Shown: positions 53,201 to 61,575 of the stretch, piece after piece
Layout: each line of letters begins with the position of its first letter
Position numbering within the stretch: position 1 is the stretch's first letter
Source: IDS-8 sp964424805
Lineage (GTDB): Bacteria; Pseudomonadota; Gammaproteobacteria; Steroidobacterales; Woeseiaceae
Direction of reading: 5' to 3'
NCBI GenBank assembly: GCA_964424805.1
Contig: CAYRKH010000002.1
Span: 62,001-126,000, forward strand
DNA length: 64,000 bases
Notes under the pieces: model-generated
What the model saw: the letters and a program-made list of their open reading frames with translations, nothing else
Database searches by the model: none
What the model was told of the DNA's origin: nothing
Made by a program: the position numbers and the translations under genes

Positions 53201-53502
53201 GGTCCGAGGGTCTCCGCTTCCGGCACGCGGATTTGCAATCCCTCCTGCACCGGCGTGAGGCAGGCGCGGACGCGCTCGCTCGCGCCGTTCCGGTTTATGC
53301 TGACCAGGCATTCGAAACACACGCCCATGTTGCAGAACGGCGCGCGCGGCCGACCGTTCGAATCCAGCGACATCGTCAGCCTGCCGGCCGTGAGCAGGGC
53401 CGTAGCGATCGATTCGCCCGGATAGGCGTCCACGGCTTCATCGTTGACGTAGATGCGAACCGCGGCGGGCCGCGTCACGTTTTGCGTAATGCGTGTGGTC
53501 AT
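53197..53502 (-). CDS. Small [2Fe-2S] subunit of heteromeric dehydrogenase (gamma subunit)
   Basis: 101 residues. It has a ferredoxin-like fold with C-NMGV-C-FE-C followed by RVRAC, coordinating one [2Fe-2S] cluster, and the N-terminal VRIYVNDEAVDAYPGESIATALL strand typical of HcnA and sarcosine-oxidase-type small domains. It lies between the beta and alpha genes, overlapping the alpha start by 4 bases and the beta stop by 1. Confidence 0.88.
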   Translation of the reverse strand: MTTRITQNVTRPAAVRIYVNDEAVDAYPGESIATALLTAGRLTMSLDSNGRPRAPFCNMGVCFECLVSINRNGASERVRACLTPVQEGLQIRVPEAETLGP

Positions 53503-54713
53503 CAGACGCAGGCCATGAAGTTGTTGACGTGGCTGAACCGGGATGGGCTGTACAGCGTAATGTCCTGCGAAGTCCGGCCCTGGAGGATCAGTTCGCTGAT
53601 GAGCCGTGCGTAGGTCGGCCCATGCGTAAAAGCTGCTCCACCCGCGGCGACGAAGAAGCCGGGAGCTTCGGGCACTTCACCGAGCAACGGCATCTGGTCC
53701 GCTGTCACGCCCGTAATGCCGGTCCAGGTCCGGATGAGGTGACGGTCCCGCAGGGCGGGAACGAGCCGGCCGGCTACAGCAAGATTGCCGAGAAGGTTGT
53801 CGACCACCGGCTGGGCACGCTCATGCACGTTGAAACCGGCGCTGCCCTTTGCGAAGCGCCCCGGCCAGCCGCCGCCTATGAGCACGTTGCCGGCCGACAC
53901 CTGCTTGACGGTCAGCCTTTCGCTCGTGTGCTGCACGAGATGCGGGATGAGTGGCTCACTTCTCTCGAGCACGTTCATCAGCAGGGGCACGGCATAGATC
54001 GGCAGGTGGAGGTGCGCCATGGCGGCAATTTCAGCACACCAGGCATTGGCGGCGTTCAGCACGGCGCCGCTTGTGATCTCCCGGAGGCCATCGGCTGTTT
54101 CAACCCGGGTTTCCCATTCTCCGCCCGAGCGACCCAGGTTTGACACGCGCGCGTGGGTGCGCACGATAGCACCGGCCTCTACGGCTTTACGGGCGAACGC
54201 AACGGCAACGACGCGCGGGTTTGCGTGTCCTTCGTGCGGGCAGTAGCCGGCGGCAATGACGGTGTCGTTGAGATAGGGTGCAAGACGGTGCACTTCGCTG
54301 CGCGACAGCAATCGGCTTGGCAGGCCCCAGCGATCCTGCAGCGCCTGCCGCTTCTCCAGCACCACCAGGTCTTCGGCCGTCTCGGCGACGATGAGGCCAC
54401 CGCCCATCTCGACCTCCAGGTCGGCCTTGAGCTCGTCTTCGAGCCGTGTCCATTCCTCCATCGCCGTGAGGCTCAGCGGGATGACCTTGGCGAACTCGGC
54501 AGCCTGCTCGTCGCCGTACCGTATCAGGCGGTACTCGAGCTGGAAATGCAGCGATCCCGCGTTGCGCCCGGATGCTTCGCGATTGATGTCGCCGCGTTCC
54601 ACCAGCAGCACATGCGCTCCGGCATTCGCCAGGAAGCTCGCCGCGGCACAGCCCACAAGGCCGCCGCCGATGACGGTTACATCGACGCGTTTCGGGAAGT
54701 TTTCGCCATGCAC
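53502..54713 (-). CDS. DAO-family FAD oxidoreductase (beta subunit)
   Basis: 403 residues from the GTG at 54713, after GGGGACA; an upstream GTG at 54803 would add 30 poorly conserved residues. The FAD motif VTVIGGGLVGCAAASFLANAGAHVLLVERGDINREASGRNAG and the closing FFVAAGGAAFTHGPTYARLISELI are typical of D-amino-acid-oxidase-like subunits (HcnC, opine oxidase beta, sarcosine oxidase beta). It should carry the amine-oxidising site. The operon order is beta-gamma-alpha. The extended palindrome at 54927 lies upstream. Confidence 0.85.
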   Translation of the reverse strand: MHGENFPKRVDVTVIGGGLVGCAAASFLANAGAHVLLVERGDINREASGRNAGSLHFQLEYRLIRYGDEQAAEFAKVIPLSLTAMEEWTRLEDELKADLEVEMGGGLIVAETAEDLVVLEKRQALQDRWGLPSRLLSRSEVHRLAPYLNDTVIAAGYCPHEGHANPRVVAVAFARKAVEAGAIVRTHARVSNLGRSGGEWETRVETADGLREITSGAVLNAANAWCAEIAAMAHLHLPIYAVPLLMNVLERSEPLIPHLVQHTSERLTVKQVSAGNVLIGGGWPGRFAKGSAGFNVHERAQPVVDNLLGNLAVAGRLVPALRDRHLIRTWTGITGVTADQMPLLGEVPEAPGFFVAAGGAAFTHGPTYARLISELILQGRTSQDITLYSPSRFSHVNNFMACV

Positions 54714-55085
54714 CTGTCTGTCCCCGAGCCGCCGGTCCTGGGTCCCGAAACGGGAAGTGTCCTGTCGATGCCTTGTACCTCGGTCACTGCTGAAGGTCGG
54801 CACGTCGGCAGCAGATGATAGGGCGTGTTCGCGGGGACGGGCAAGGCGCGGCGATGGTTCTGGCCTGAGTTTCTGGTTGCGTTGACGACAACAGTCGCGG
54901 TAGCTGATCCCTTTCAGGTCCCTGAAGTTGCAAACATTGCAACAAAGTCCCGTCCCGATGGGCTTGAACGTGCTCGCCGGGTGGTTACTGTATCCGGGAA
55001 TTTGCCCGTGTAGCTCGACATTGCACCAGTATGAGGAAGACCCGCCAGCTTTTGCCTGATAACTACAAATAACAGGAGTTCTTCA
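54714..55085. promoter_or_regulatory. 372-base divergent region between the dehydrogenase operon and the M24-like gene
   Basis: Contains no credible gene. It carries the extended GTTGC-N7-GCAACAAAGTC site (54927-54949), read toward the M24-like gene; a possible promoter with TTGAAC at about 54963-54968 follows it. The rest shows no clear structure. Confidence 0.5.
54927..54949 (+). promoter_or_regulatory. Extended palindrome GTTGC-N7-GCAACAAAGTC before M24-like gene
   Basis: GTTGC-AAACATT-GCAAC-AAAGTC, 136 bases before the start of the secreted M24-fold gene. Same orientation toward the gene as the copies at 47028 and 56652. Confidence 0.65.
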
Positions 55086-56567
55086 ATGGCCGCCCCAAGA
55101 GTCTTATCCGCGATTCTCTCCCTGTCTGTCATGTGGGGGCTCAGTCATGCAGTAACGGCCGAATCCGCTCCGAGACAAAATGCCTCGACCGGTGAAACGG
55201 CTCTCGGGGAGGCGGAGTTACAGGAATGGAACAACAGAATCCGCAGGGAAAGATTCGATATCGTGCTGCCTCAAGCCATGAGGAACAACGGCGTCGACAT
55301 GTGGATCTACGTGATGAGGGAGACCATTCCGGACCCTTTCGGCGCAGAAGAGCTGGGGAGCACCTCCGGTGTATTCGTCTTCACCGACCGCGGCGGAGAC
55401 CGGATAGAGCGCGCCGTGCTCGGGCGCCGCTGGGGCGCTTCACATTCCGCAGGGACATGGAAGCCTGACTGGAACACCAGGCTGGTCGAAGAATGTGACT
55501 GTTACGACATCGTTCACGACGCCGTTGTCGTGTGGGCGCCGCCGGGAGACGTGCTGACGGAATACGACTATCGGTTCAAGGGCCTCAGGGAATTCGTAGA
55601 GGCGCGCAAACCCGAACGCATTGCCGTAAATTACCTGCACGACCTCGGCCCCTGGCCGACCTTCACCGGCGCCTCCGACTTTACGGCGGCTCAGGACGGC
55701 ATTTCGCACACCGACTATGTCCTGTTGACCGAAGAGCTCGGTGACGAGTACGCCGGCAGGATTGTCTCCGGCGAATATGTCCTGATGGATTACCTCATGA
55801 GGAGGGGGCCGATTGAAATCGAACTCCTCAAGAAGTTGCGCAAGGACGAAGATGAGCGCGTAAAGGAGGCTTTTGCCAGGGTCGTACCCGGCGTGACCAG
55901 GAACCGCGACGTGGGCTTGACCGTCTTCCGCTGGCGGGGCAGGGGAATATCCCAACGGGGGCGGTCGCCCGGGGAAGAAAACGTCGTGATACGGGGCGGC
56001 GATATCCTCGCGGCCCCGAGCCAGGGGACCTACGCCTACGTGTTACGCGAAGGGGAGACGGAGCCGCCGGCGGAAATCAGGAAGCTCTGGGCGACCTACA
56101 AGCAGATCGACGGGATCCTGGCGGAAAGCGTCAAGACCGGGCTCACCGCTCGCCAGATAGTGAGCAACTACAAGCCAAAATTCGAAAAGGCGGGGATCAT
56201 TGTCCGGCGGGAGGAACTGCACCTGTTTCAACAGATGAACGATTTTCCTTCCTATACCGTAGGTTACGATCCGGGTAAAACGCACGTCGCGATCGATCTC
56301 CACGCGATGGCGAAAGGGGCGCGCAAAAACAAGTACCAGAATCTCTTCGGGCCCAGGATTGGCTCCTACGGTTCGGAGTGGATGTGGGATATCCCGCTTC
56401 CCGCCAACCACTTCTTCGTCCTGGAGTATTTCGTGTACATGCCCGCGCCTGTTGAAGGGGCAGAGGACCGGTATCTGTTCTGGTGGGATCACGAGCAGGT
56501 GCTTGCCACCGAAAACGGCGTCGAGTACCTGTCGCCGCCCCAGAAGGACCTTTACCTCATCAAATAG
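55086..56567 (+). CDS. Exported M24-fold (Xaa-Pro peptidase-like) protein
   Basis: 493 residues with a signal peptide (RVLSAILSLSVMWGLSHAVTA). The creatinase-type N-terminal domain is visible (LPQAMRNNGVDMWIYVMRETIPDPFG; GVFVFTDRGGDRIERAVLGRR), then a pita-bread-like domain (YVLREGETEPPAEIRKLWATYKQIDGILAESVKTGLTARQI; PGKTHVAIDLHAMAKG). The Asp-x10-Asp metal pair of true M24 peptidases is not seen; the equivalent is GGDILAAPSQGTYAYVL. It could be a binding or non-metal hydrolase derivative acting on proline-like substrates in the periplasm. Confidence 0.78.
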   Translation: MAAPRVLSAILSLSVMWGLSHAVTAESAPRQNASTGETALGEAELQEWNNRIRRERFDIVLPQAMRNNGVDMWIYVMRETIPDPFGAEELGSTSGVFVFTDRGGDRIERAVLGRRWGASHSAGTWKPDWNTRLVEECDCYDIVHDAVVVWAPPGDVLTEYDYRFKGLREFVEARKPERIAVNYLHDLGPWPTFTGASDFTAAQDGISHTDYVLLTEELGDEYAGRIVSGEYVLMDYLMRRGPIEIELLKKLRKDEDERVKEAFARVVPGVTRNRDVGLTVFRWRGRGISQRGRSPGEENVVIRGGDILAAPSQGTYAYVLREGETEPPAEIRKLWATYKQIDGILAESVKTGLTARQIVSNYKPKFEKAGIIVRREELHLFQQMNDFPSYTVGYDPGKTHVAIDLHAMAKGARKNKYQNLFGPRIGSYGSEWMWDIPLPANHFFVLEYFVYMPAPVEGAEDRYLFWWDHEQVLATENGVEYLSPPQKDLYLIK

Positions 56568-56651
56568 GATTTGGTTGCGGTGGCGCAACACAAGGCGGTC
56601 GGAACAAGGGCGCCGGGTCGGACGGTCGGTTGCCGATTCCGGTGCGGACAG

Positions 56652-56674
56652 GGTTGCAGCCATCGCAACAAAGT
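56652..56674 (+). promoter_or_regulatory. Extended palindrome GTTGC-N7-GCAACAAAGTC before TonB gene
   Basis: GTTGC-AGCCATC-GCAAC-AAAGTC, 96 bases before the TonB receptor start at 56771. Confidence 0.65.
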
Positions 56675-56770
56675 CTCGCATGAAGCGTTTCAGAGGGCGT
56701 GCTAACGTCGATGTAGCGACCCGTAACGGTGCGGCGTTCGCGCAACAACCAGGGTGGGTGGAGGTCCCAG

Positions 56771-59044
56771 ATGACAACAATCGAGAATCCGCGGCGGAAG
56801 AGTTCGGGCAGGGCAAGGCTGACGCTCGGCAGTGAAATGGGAGGAGTCGTGGCTTCCGGCTGTCTGGGACTTGCCGCCATGCTGTTGGCCGGTGGCGAGG
56901 CGGGCGCCCAGCAATCCGGCGATACCCCTCGTGCCGAGGCACAGATCGAACAGATCGTCGTGACCGCGCGTCGCCGTGAAGAGTCCCTGCAGGACGTTCC
57001 AATCAGTATTTCGGCGTTCTCATCCGACTCGATTGAAAGCAACATGATCGGCGGTGTGGATGAGTACCTGTCACGCGCCCCGAACGTGAGCTTCACCTCG
57101 TCGGGAGCTCGCGATCGCAAGGAGTTCAGCATGCGCGGCGTGACCTCGCAAGAGGGAGGCGGCGCGTTTGGAATGTACATCGACGGGTTCAACGTGGTCG
57201 AAGGCACCCGCAACCCTGCTGTTATGGACCTGCAGCGGATCGAGGTCCTGCGAGGCCCGCAGGGCACCTACTTCGGACGCAACGCCGTAGGCGGGGCGAT
57301 CAACATCACGACGATGAAGCCCCAACAGGACTGGTTCGCGGAGTTTGGCCTGAAACTCGGGCGCTACTCGACCTATGAGTTGGATGGCGTGCTCAATGCG
57401 CCGCTCATCGACGACACGCTTGCCGTCCGTGCGGCCGTGAAGTATCACGAAAGTGACGGTTACATCGAGAACATCAACCCGACGGGTGGGGGCAACGACT
57501 CCGAGTACAAGTACGGCAGGCTGAGCCTGCGCTATACGCCCGTCGACAACCTGACGGTCGACCTGATCGGCGCCTGGTCACATGAGTCTGTCGGCATGCG
57601 CGAAGGCGTTCCCACGGGTGTCATGTCGCGTTTCGCTGCCAGCCTGTTCGGACCCGTCGCCGACCCTGACGGCGTCGGATTCTTCCCGCAGAACACCAAC
57701 AGGGTGAATTTCGACCGGCCACAAGAAGTAGGTACCGAGTACTACTACGTGATGGCGAATGTCAACTATGACTTCGATGCTTTTACCCTGACGAGCATTA
57801 CGGGTTACCTGAGCTCGGACCAGTTCCTGCTGGGCGATATCGACGGCAGCAGCTGGGATTATTTCTACGAGACGGTGCCGGTCTGGAACAATTCGACGAG
57901 CCAGGAGTTCCGTTTACAGTCCACCGGTACGAACACCGTTGACTGGACGGTGGGTGCCATCCTCAGCCGCGACCGGGACGGAGTAGACCAGTACACCTGG
58001 GTGGGCGATGCCGAGATTTTCGGGCTGCCCTCCGGCTTCCAGATTTCCGCAAGCCTGGGGAACAACGAGACGATCAGCAAGGCGGTGTTCGGCGAGGTCG
58101 TGTGGCACGTGAATGACCGCCTGGACCTGCTGCTGGGTATGCGGTACACGGACGAAGACCTGGACGTTTCGGAAACGAAGCTTGCCGCCGGCGGCGCCCT
58201 CGACTACGCGGTGACCGATTCGACGACGTTCGATGACTTCTCACCGAAGGTTTCGGTCAGCTACGACGTTACGGCGGATATGAGCGTCTACGGTTCTATC
58301 GCCAAGGGATTCAAGGCCGGCGGCGTGCAGATCGGCAGTGGTTTTGAAGACACTTCCTATGCACCGGAGACCCTCTGGAGCTACGAAGTCGGCTTCAAAT
58401 CCGAGTTGTTCGACAATCGTGCGCAGCTGAACGCCGCGCTATTCTACGCCGACTGGACGGACATGCAGGTTCCGTTTGCCGTCGCCGATGTCGATTCCGA
58501 AGGCAATATCATCTTCAACGTCGGCATTCAAAACGCCGCAGAAGCCCGCAACTACGGCCTGGAGGCGGAGTTCAGGGCGCTGCTTACCGACAGTCTGACG
58601 GTTGGTTTGGGCGTCGGTTATCTCGATGCGCAGTTCGAAAAGTTCGAAAGCGCCTTCATTGACGGCGAGAACGTGGACCTCAGCGGCCAGGTTACACCCA
58701 ATTCACCGAAATGGACCTTGAACGGCGATGCACAGTACGACTTCCCGGTGGGTAGTTATGACGGCTTCACCCGGCTCGAGTGGTACTACCGTGACGACAC
58801 GTTGCCGAACCTGACGGCGCTGGTGCGCCAGGAGGAGGGCTTCCCCTTCGTGGTGCCGAGCTACCATCACGTCAACCTCAGGGCGGGCGTCAAGAACGAA
58901 CGCTATAGCCTGGTGGCGTACGTCGAGAACCTCTTCGATGAAGTGTATTTCACGAATGCCTACCAGAAGGCGTTCGTCAGCGGGCTCAACGTGGTGCCGT
59001 CCTACCAGACCTGGGGCATCAAGTTCACGATGAGAACCAATTGA
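56771..59044 (+). CDS. TonB-dependent receptor
   Basis: 757 residues from ATG 56771, after GGAGG. Signal region (GCLGLAAMLLAGGEAGAQ), TonB box-like IEQIVVTARRREESLQDVPISISAF, plug (FSMRGVTSQEGGGAFGMYIDGFNVVEG; QRIEVLRGPQGTYFGRNAVGGAINITT) and a complete barrel ending YQTWGIKFTMRTN. The next gene, an esterase, overlaps its stop (TGATG), so receptor and hydrolase are co-expressed. The ligand is unknown. Confidence 0.92.
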   Translation: MTTIENPRRKSSGRARLTLGSEMGGVVASGCLGLAAMLLAGGEAGAQQSGDTPRAEAQIEQIVVTARRREESLQDVPISISAFSSDSIESNMIGGVDEYLSRAPNVSFTSSGARDRKEFSMRGVTSQEGGGAFGMYIDGFNVVEGTRNPAVMDLQRIEVLRGPQGTYFGRNAVGGAINITTMKPQQDWFAEFGLKLGRYSTYELDGVLNAPLIDDTLAVRAAVKYHESDGYIENINPTGGGNDSEYKYGRLSLRYTPVDNLTVDLIGAWSHESVGMREGVPTGVMSRFAASLFGPVADPDGVGFFPQNTNRVNFDRPQEVGTEYYYVMANVNYDFDAFTLTSITGYLSSDQFLLGDIDGSSWDYFYETVPVWNNSTSQEFRLQSTGTNTVDWTVGAILSRDRDGVDQYTWVGDAEIFGLPSGFQISASLGNNETISKAVFGEVVWHVNDRLDLLLGMRYTDEDLDVSETKLAAGGALDYAVTDSTTFDDFSPKVSVSYDVTADMSVYGSIAKGFKAGGVQIGSGFEDTSYAPETLWSYEVGFKSELFDNRAQLNAALFYADWTDMQVPFAVADVDSEGNIIFNVGIQNAAEARNYGLEAEFRALLTDSLTVGLGVGYLDAQFEKFESAFIDGENVDLSGQVTPNSPKWTLNGDAQYDFPVGSYDGFTRLEWYYRDDTLPNLTALVRQEEGFPFVVPSYHHVNLRAGVKNERYSLVAYVENLFDEVYFTNAYQKAFVSGLNVVPSYQTWGIKFTMRTN

Positions 59045-59967
59045 TGATGGCATCTCGCCGTTCGCTTCGGGTATCGACATTCCTGGTCTTGATCGGCGTA
59101 ACGTTTGGAACAGGCTCCGTTTTGGGACAGGACTCGTCGACCTATTACACGGTCATGCATCCGGAGAAGTTCGAGATCGACTGGGCGGCGTTCTACCAGC
59201 AGGCAGAACGCCGCACAGCGGCGATCCGTGAGCGGCTGCCGCACCACCTGGACCAGGCTTACGGCGAGCACCCGAAGCAGCGTCTCGACCTTTACCTGCC
59301 CGAAGGAGAGCCTGGCAACGCTCCCGTGTTCCTGTTCCTGCACGGCGGCGGCTTCTCCGAGGGCGACCGTGCGCAGTATGGCTATATAGCCGAGCCGTTC
59401 GCCGCGAACGGCATCATCACGGCGGTTGCAAGCTATCGGCTGACAGGAGAAGGCTATAGTTATCCTGACCAGCCGGAAGACGTGAAGGCGGCGATAGAAT
59501 GGCTGTACCGGAACGTTTCACGGTTTGGCGGTGATCGACAGGCGCTGTACGTCGGTGGACATTCGGCAGGAGCGATACTCGCGGCGGACGTGGGCGTCGA
59601 TCGTGCCTGGATGGAAGAACGAGGCATTCCCGCGAGCGCTCTCAAGGGCATCGCTCCGATCAGCGGACCCTACGATCTGAGGGGAGGGGCCTGGAAATAT
59701 ACGACCACGCCCGAGACGGAAGTGCGGGCAAGCCCGGCTTTGCACATCGCTGACCCGGCACCCGCTGCTGTCGTAGTCGTCGGATCCGTCGAGCAGCCGT
59801 TCCTGGATTCATCGGAGCAGTTCGTCGAACTGCTCCAGCAGGCCGGCGTTCCAGCCGCGCTGCTCGTGGCAGAGGAGAAGGATCACAAAGACACGGCCAC
59901 GTTGCTCGGCGACGAGAACAGCGACATCTTCAGGGTTGTTCTCAACATGATCCGGGAAGGGAACTGA
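59044..59967 (+). CDS. Exported alpha/beta-hydrolase (esterase/carboxylesterase type)
   Basis: 307 residues; ATG 59044 shares a base with the TonB stop, ATG 59047 is an alternative. A signal peptide (STFLVLIGVTFGTGSVLG) is followed by the hormone-sensitive-lipase-like oxyanion motif LFLHGGGFSEGDR, nucleophile elbow YVGGHSAGAILAAD, and EKDHKDTATLLG supplying the catalytic His. It should cleave an ester or amide imported or processed with the adjacent receptor. Confidence 0.87.
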   Translation: MMASRRSLRVSTFLVLIGVTFGTGSVLGQDSSTYYTVMHPEKFEIDWAAFYQQAERRTAAIRERLPHHLDQAYGEHPKQRLDLYLPEGEPGNAPVFLFLHGGGFSEGDRAQYGYIAEPFAANGIITAVASYRLTGEGYSYPDQPEDVKAAIEWLYRNVSRFGGDRQALYVGGHSAGAILAADVGVDRAWMEERGIPASALKGIAPISGPYDLRGGAWKYTTTPETEVRASPALHIADPAPAAVVVVGSVEQPFLDSSEQFVELLQQAGVPAALLVAEEKDHKDTATLLGDENSDIFRVVLNMIREGN

Positions 59968-60024
59968 GCCGACGGGGTCGGCGGCTGATGCGCCTACAGT
60001 GTTGCAGCTGGAGTTGACGCTTTG

Positions 60025-60495
60025 ATGACTACGTTCGTGAGATTTGCTGCCATATTGCTCCTGACCGTCTCGATGCAGGGGGTGAGTGCTGCGTCGGCGG
60101 CCGAATCGGGCGGCAACGTGCTCGTGGACATGTTCACCTGGTGGAACCAGGCAATCCAGACGGAAGGCGCCTTCACCGAAGAAGCGTTCGGCCGCTACTT
60201 CACGGAAGATGCGCAAATCGTCGTGAACGGCAAAGCGAACGTGCGTGGCTTGCAGTCAATGGTGGAGCAGTTCCGACGCATACAACAGCGAACCGAGTAC
60301 GTGGAGATTGTCCTTCCTTTTGAGGAGGGCTTTCGCGACGGTAACAAAATTTTCACCTATCACCTGATCCGCGCTCGCGAAAACGGTGTCGACAGTCTCA
60401 CGCACGTGATGGGCTATGCACTAGTGGAAGATGGCAAGCTCGCCCTCGTGAACCTGCTGCACTATCCGGAACCGGCCGGCAAACGAGCGCAGTAA
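60025..60495 (+). CDS. Exported NTF2-like/SnoaL-fold protein
   Basis: 156 residues. A signal peptide (FVRFAAILLLTVSMQGVSAASA) precedes an NTF2-like cone fold: DMFTWWNQAIQTEGAFTEEAFGRYFTEDAQIVVNGKANVRGLQSMVEQFRRIQ. No catalytic assignment is possible. It follows the esterase by 57 bases and may belong to the same transcript. Confidence 0.7.
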   Translation: MTTFVRFAAILLLTVSMQGVSAASAAESGGNVLVDMFTWWNQAIQTEGAFTEEAFGRYFTEDAQIVVNGKANVRGLQSMVEQFRRIQQRTEYVEIVLPFEEGFRDGNKIFTYHLIRARENGVDSLTHVMGYALVEDGKLALVNLLHYPEPAGKRAQ

Positions 60496-60529
60496 AAAAG
60501 CCGCGCAGGCAATCTCCGCACCGGCGGCT
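60494..60529 (-). terminator. Rho-independent terminator of marR-cofE-cofD-araC
   Basis: On the minus strand AGCCGC pairs with GCGGCT and is followed at once by six Ts, 2 bases after the araC stop at 60532. This is the only hairpin in the window with a proper T-tract, and it marks the end of the cofED transcript. Confidence 0.75.
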
Positions 60530-60531
60530 GG

Positions 60532-61575
60532 TCAGTCCGTCGCCTTTCCCCTGATCCGTTTCTCGCGATAGCTGCTGGGGGACTCGCCGGTCCAGGCCCG
60601 GAACGCGCGCGAGAAGCTGCTGATCTCCGAGAATCCGAGCAGGAAGGCGACCTCGCTGATCGAGTGGAGGTTCTGGTTCATGTACTGCTCGGCCAGCTCG
60701 CGCCGCGTCTGGCTCAAAAGCTCACTGTAGGTGGTACCGCGGGCGAGCAAGCGATTTTGCAGGGTGCGCTCGCTTACGTTGAGCTCCTTCGCGACGTTCT
60801 GCTTACTGCAGTCTCCGGACGGCAGCAGGGCAATGAATGACGCACGGACCTGCGCGATGATGTCGTTGCGGTCGATCCGCTTCAGCAGCGCCAGCACCAC
60901 CTGGTCATTCTGCCGGGCCAGCTCGGCGTTTGCCGCCGGCAGGCGCACGGTCATGTCGCTTGCTTTGAAAACGAGGGTGTTCTTGTCGCTGCCGAATTCT
61001 ACCGGCGCGCGGAACCAGTCGGTGAACCGAGCGACGTTGATCTCCGGGCGGGGCCGCCGGAGGTTGACGCGCAGCGGATCGAAATTCGGTCGGTAGATGA
61101 AGCGGCTGAAGCGCAGCAAGGTCGCCAGCCATGCGTCCTGGGGCGCGTACGCGCCCTTGCCGGTCGCCGGTAACATCGACAGGTGGAACGCGTCCGGCGT
61201 TTGCTCGATCTCCGTAACGGCATTGGTCGAAACGAGTCCGAAGTATCGAACGATGCGGCGGCAGAACGATTCGAGGTCGTTGCTGGCGAAGAGCGAATAG
61301 CCGAGCGCGTGCAGCGAGGTCGGGTGCACGTTCTCCGCGATGGAAAGGCCGAAGGCGGGGTCCTGGGTGGCCTTCTCGGCCAGCTCGTACACGAGGGTCA
61401 TCTGGTCGGCGGAATACCGCGTTGCCGGATCCCGCGCCGTGGCAATGTCGATGCCCGCGGTGGCGAAGATGGCGTGGCTGTCGATGCCACGTTCCTCGAG
61501 CGCCTGCGCCACGGCGACGGCCCAGCTTGCGATGACGTGCCGCTCCCTGTGTTCGTTCGATTTCTTCTGGGTCAT
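60532..61575 (-). CDS. AraC-family transcriptional regulator (OruR/arabinose-binding type)
   Basis: 347 residues. A C-terminal AraC helix-turn-helix pair is clear (NVAKELNVSERTLQNRLLARGTTYSELLSQTRRELAEQYMNQNLHSISEVAFLLGFSEISSFSRAFRAWTGESPSSYR) after an N-terminal ligand domain (DPAFGLSIAENVHPTSLHALGYSLFASNDLESFCRRIVRYF) of the OruR type. Its ATG overlaps the cofD stop (ATGA), so it is translated together with the F420 genes, an unusual partner for them. Confidence 0.9.
   Translation of the reverse strand: MTQKKSNEHRERHVIASWAVAVAQALEERGIDSHAIFATAGIDIATARDPATRYSADQMTLVYELAEKATQDPAFGLSIAENVHPTSLHALGYSLFASNDLESFCRRIVRYFGLVSTNAVTEIEQTPDAFHLSMLPATGKGAYAPQDAWLATLLRFSRFIYRPNFDPLRVNLRRPRPEINVARFTDWFRAPVEFGSDKNTLVFKASDMTVRLPAANAELARQNDQVVLALLKRIDRNDIIAQVRASFIALLPSGDCSKQNVAKELNVSERTLQNRLLARGTTYSELLSQTRRELAEQYMNQNLHSISEVAFLLGFSEISSFSRAFRAWTGESPSSYREKRIRGKATD

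Noticed and set aside
51740..54713. Hydrogen cyanide synthase (hcnABC)
   Set aside because: The three subunits resemble HcnABC, but the order is different and the same architecture occurs in opine and hydroxyproline dehydrogenases; glycine specificity cannot be inferred.
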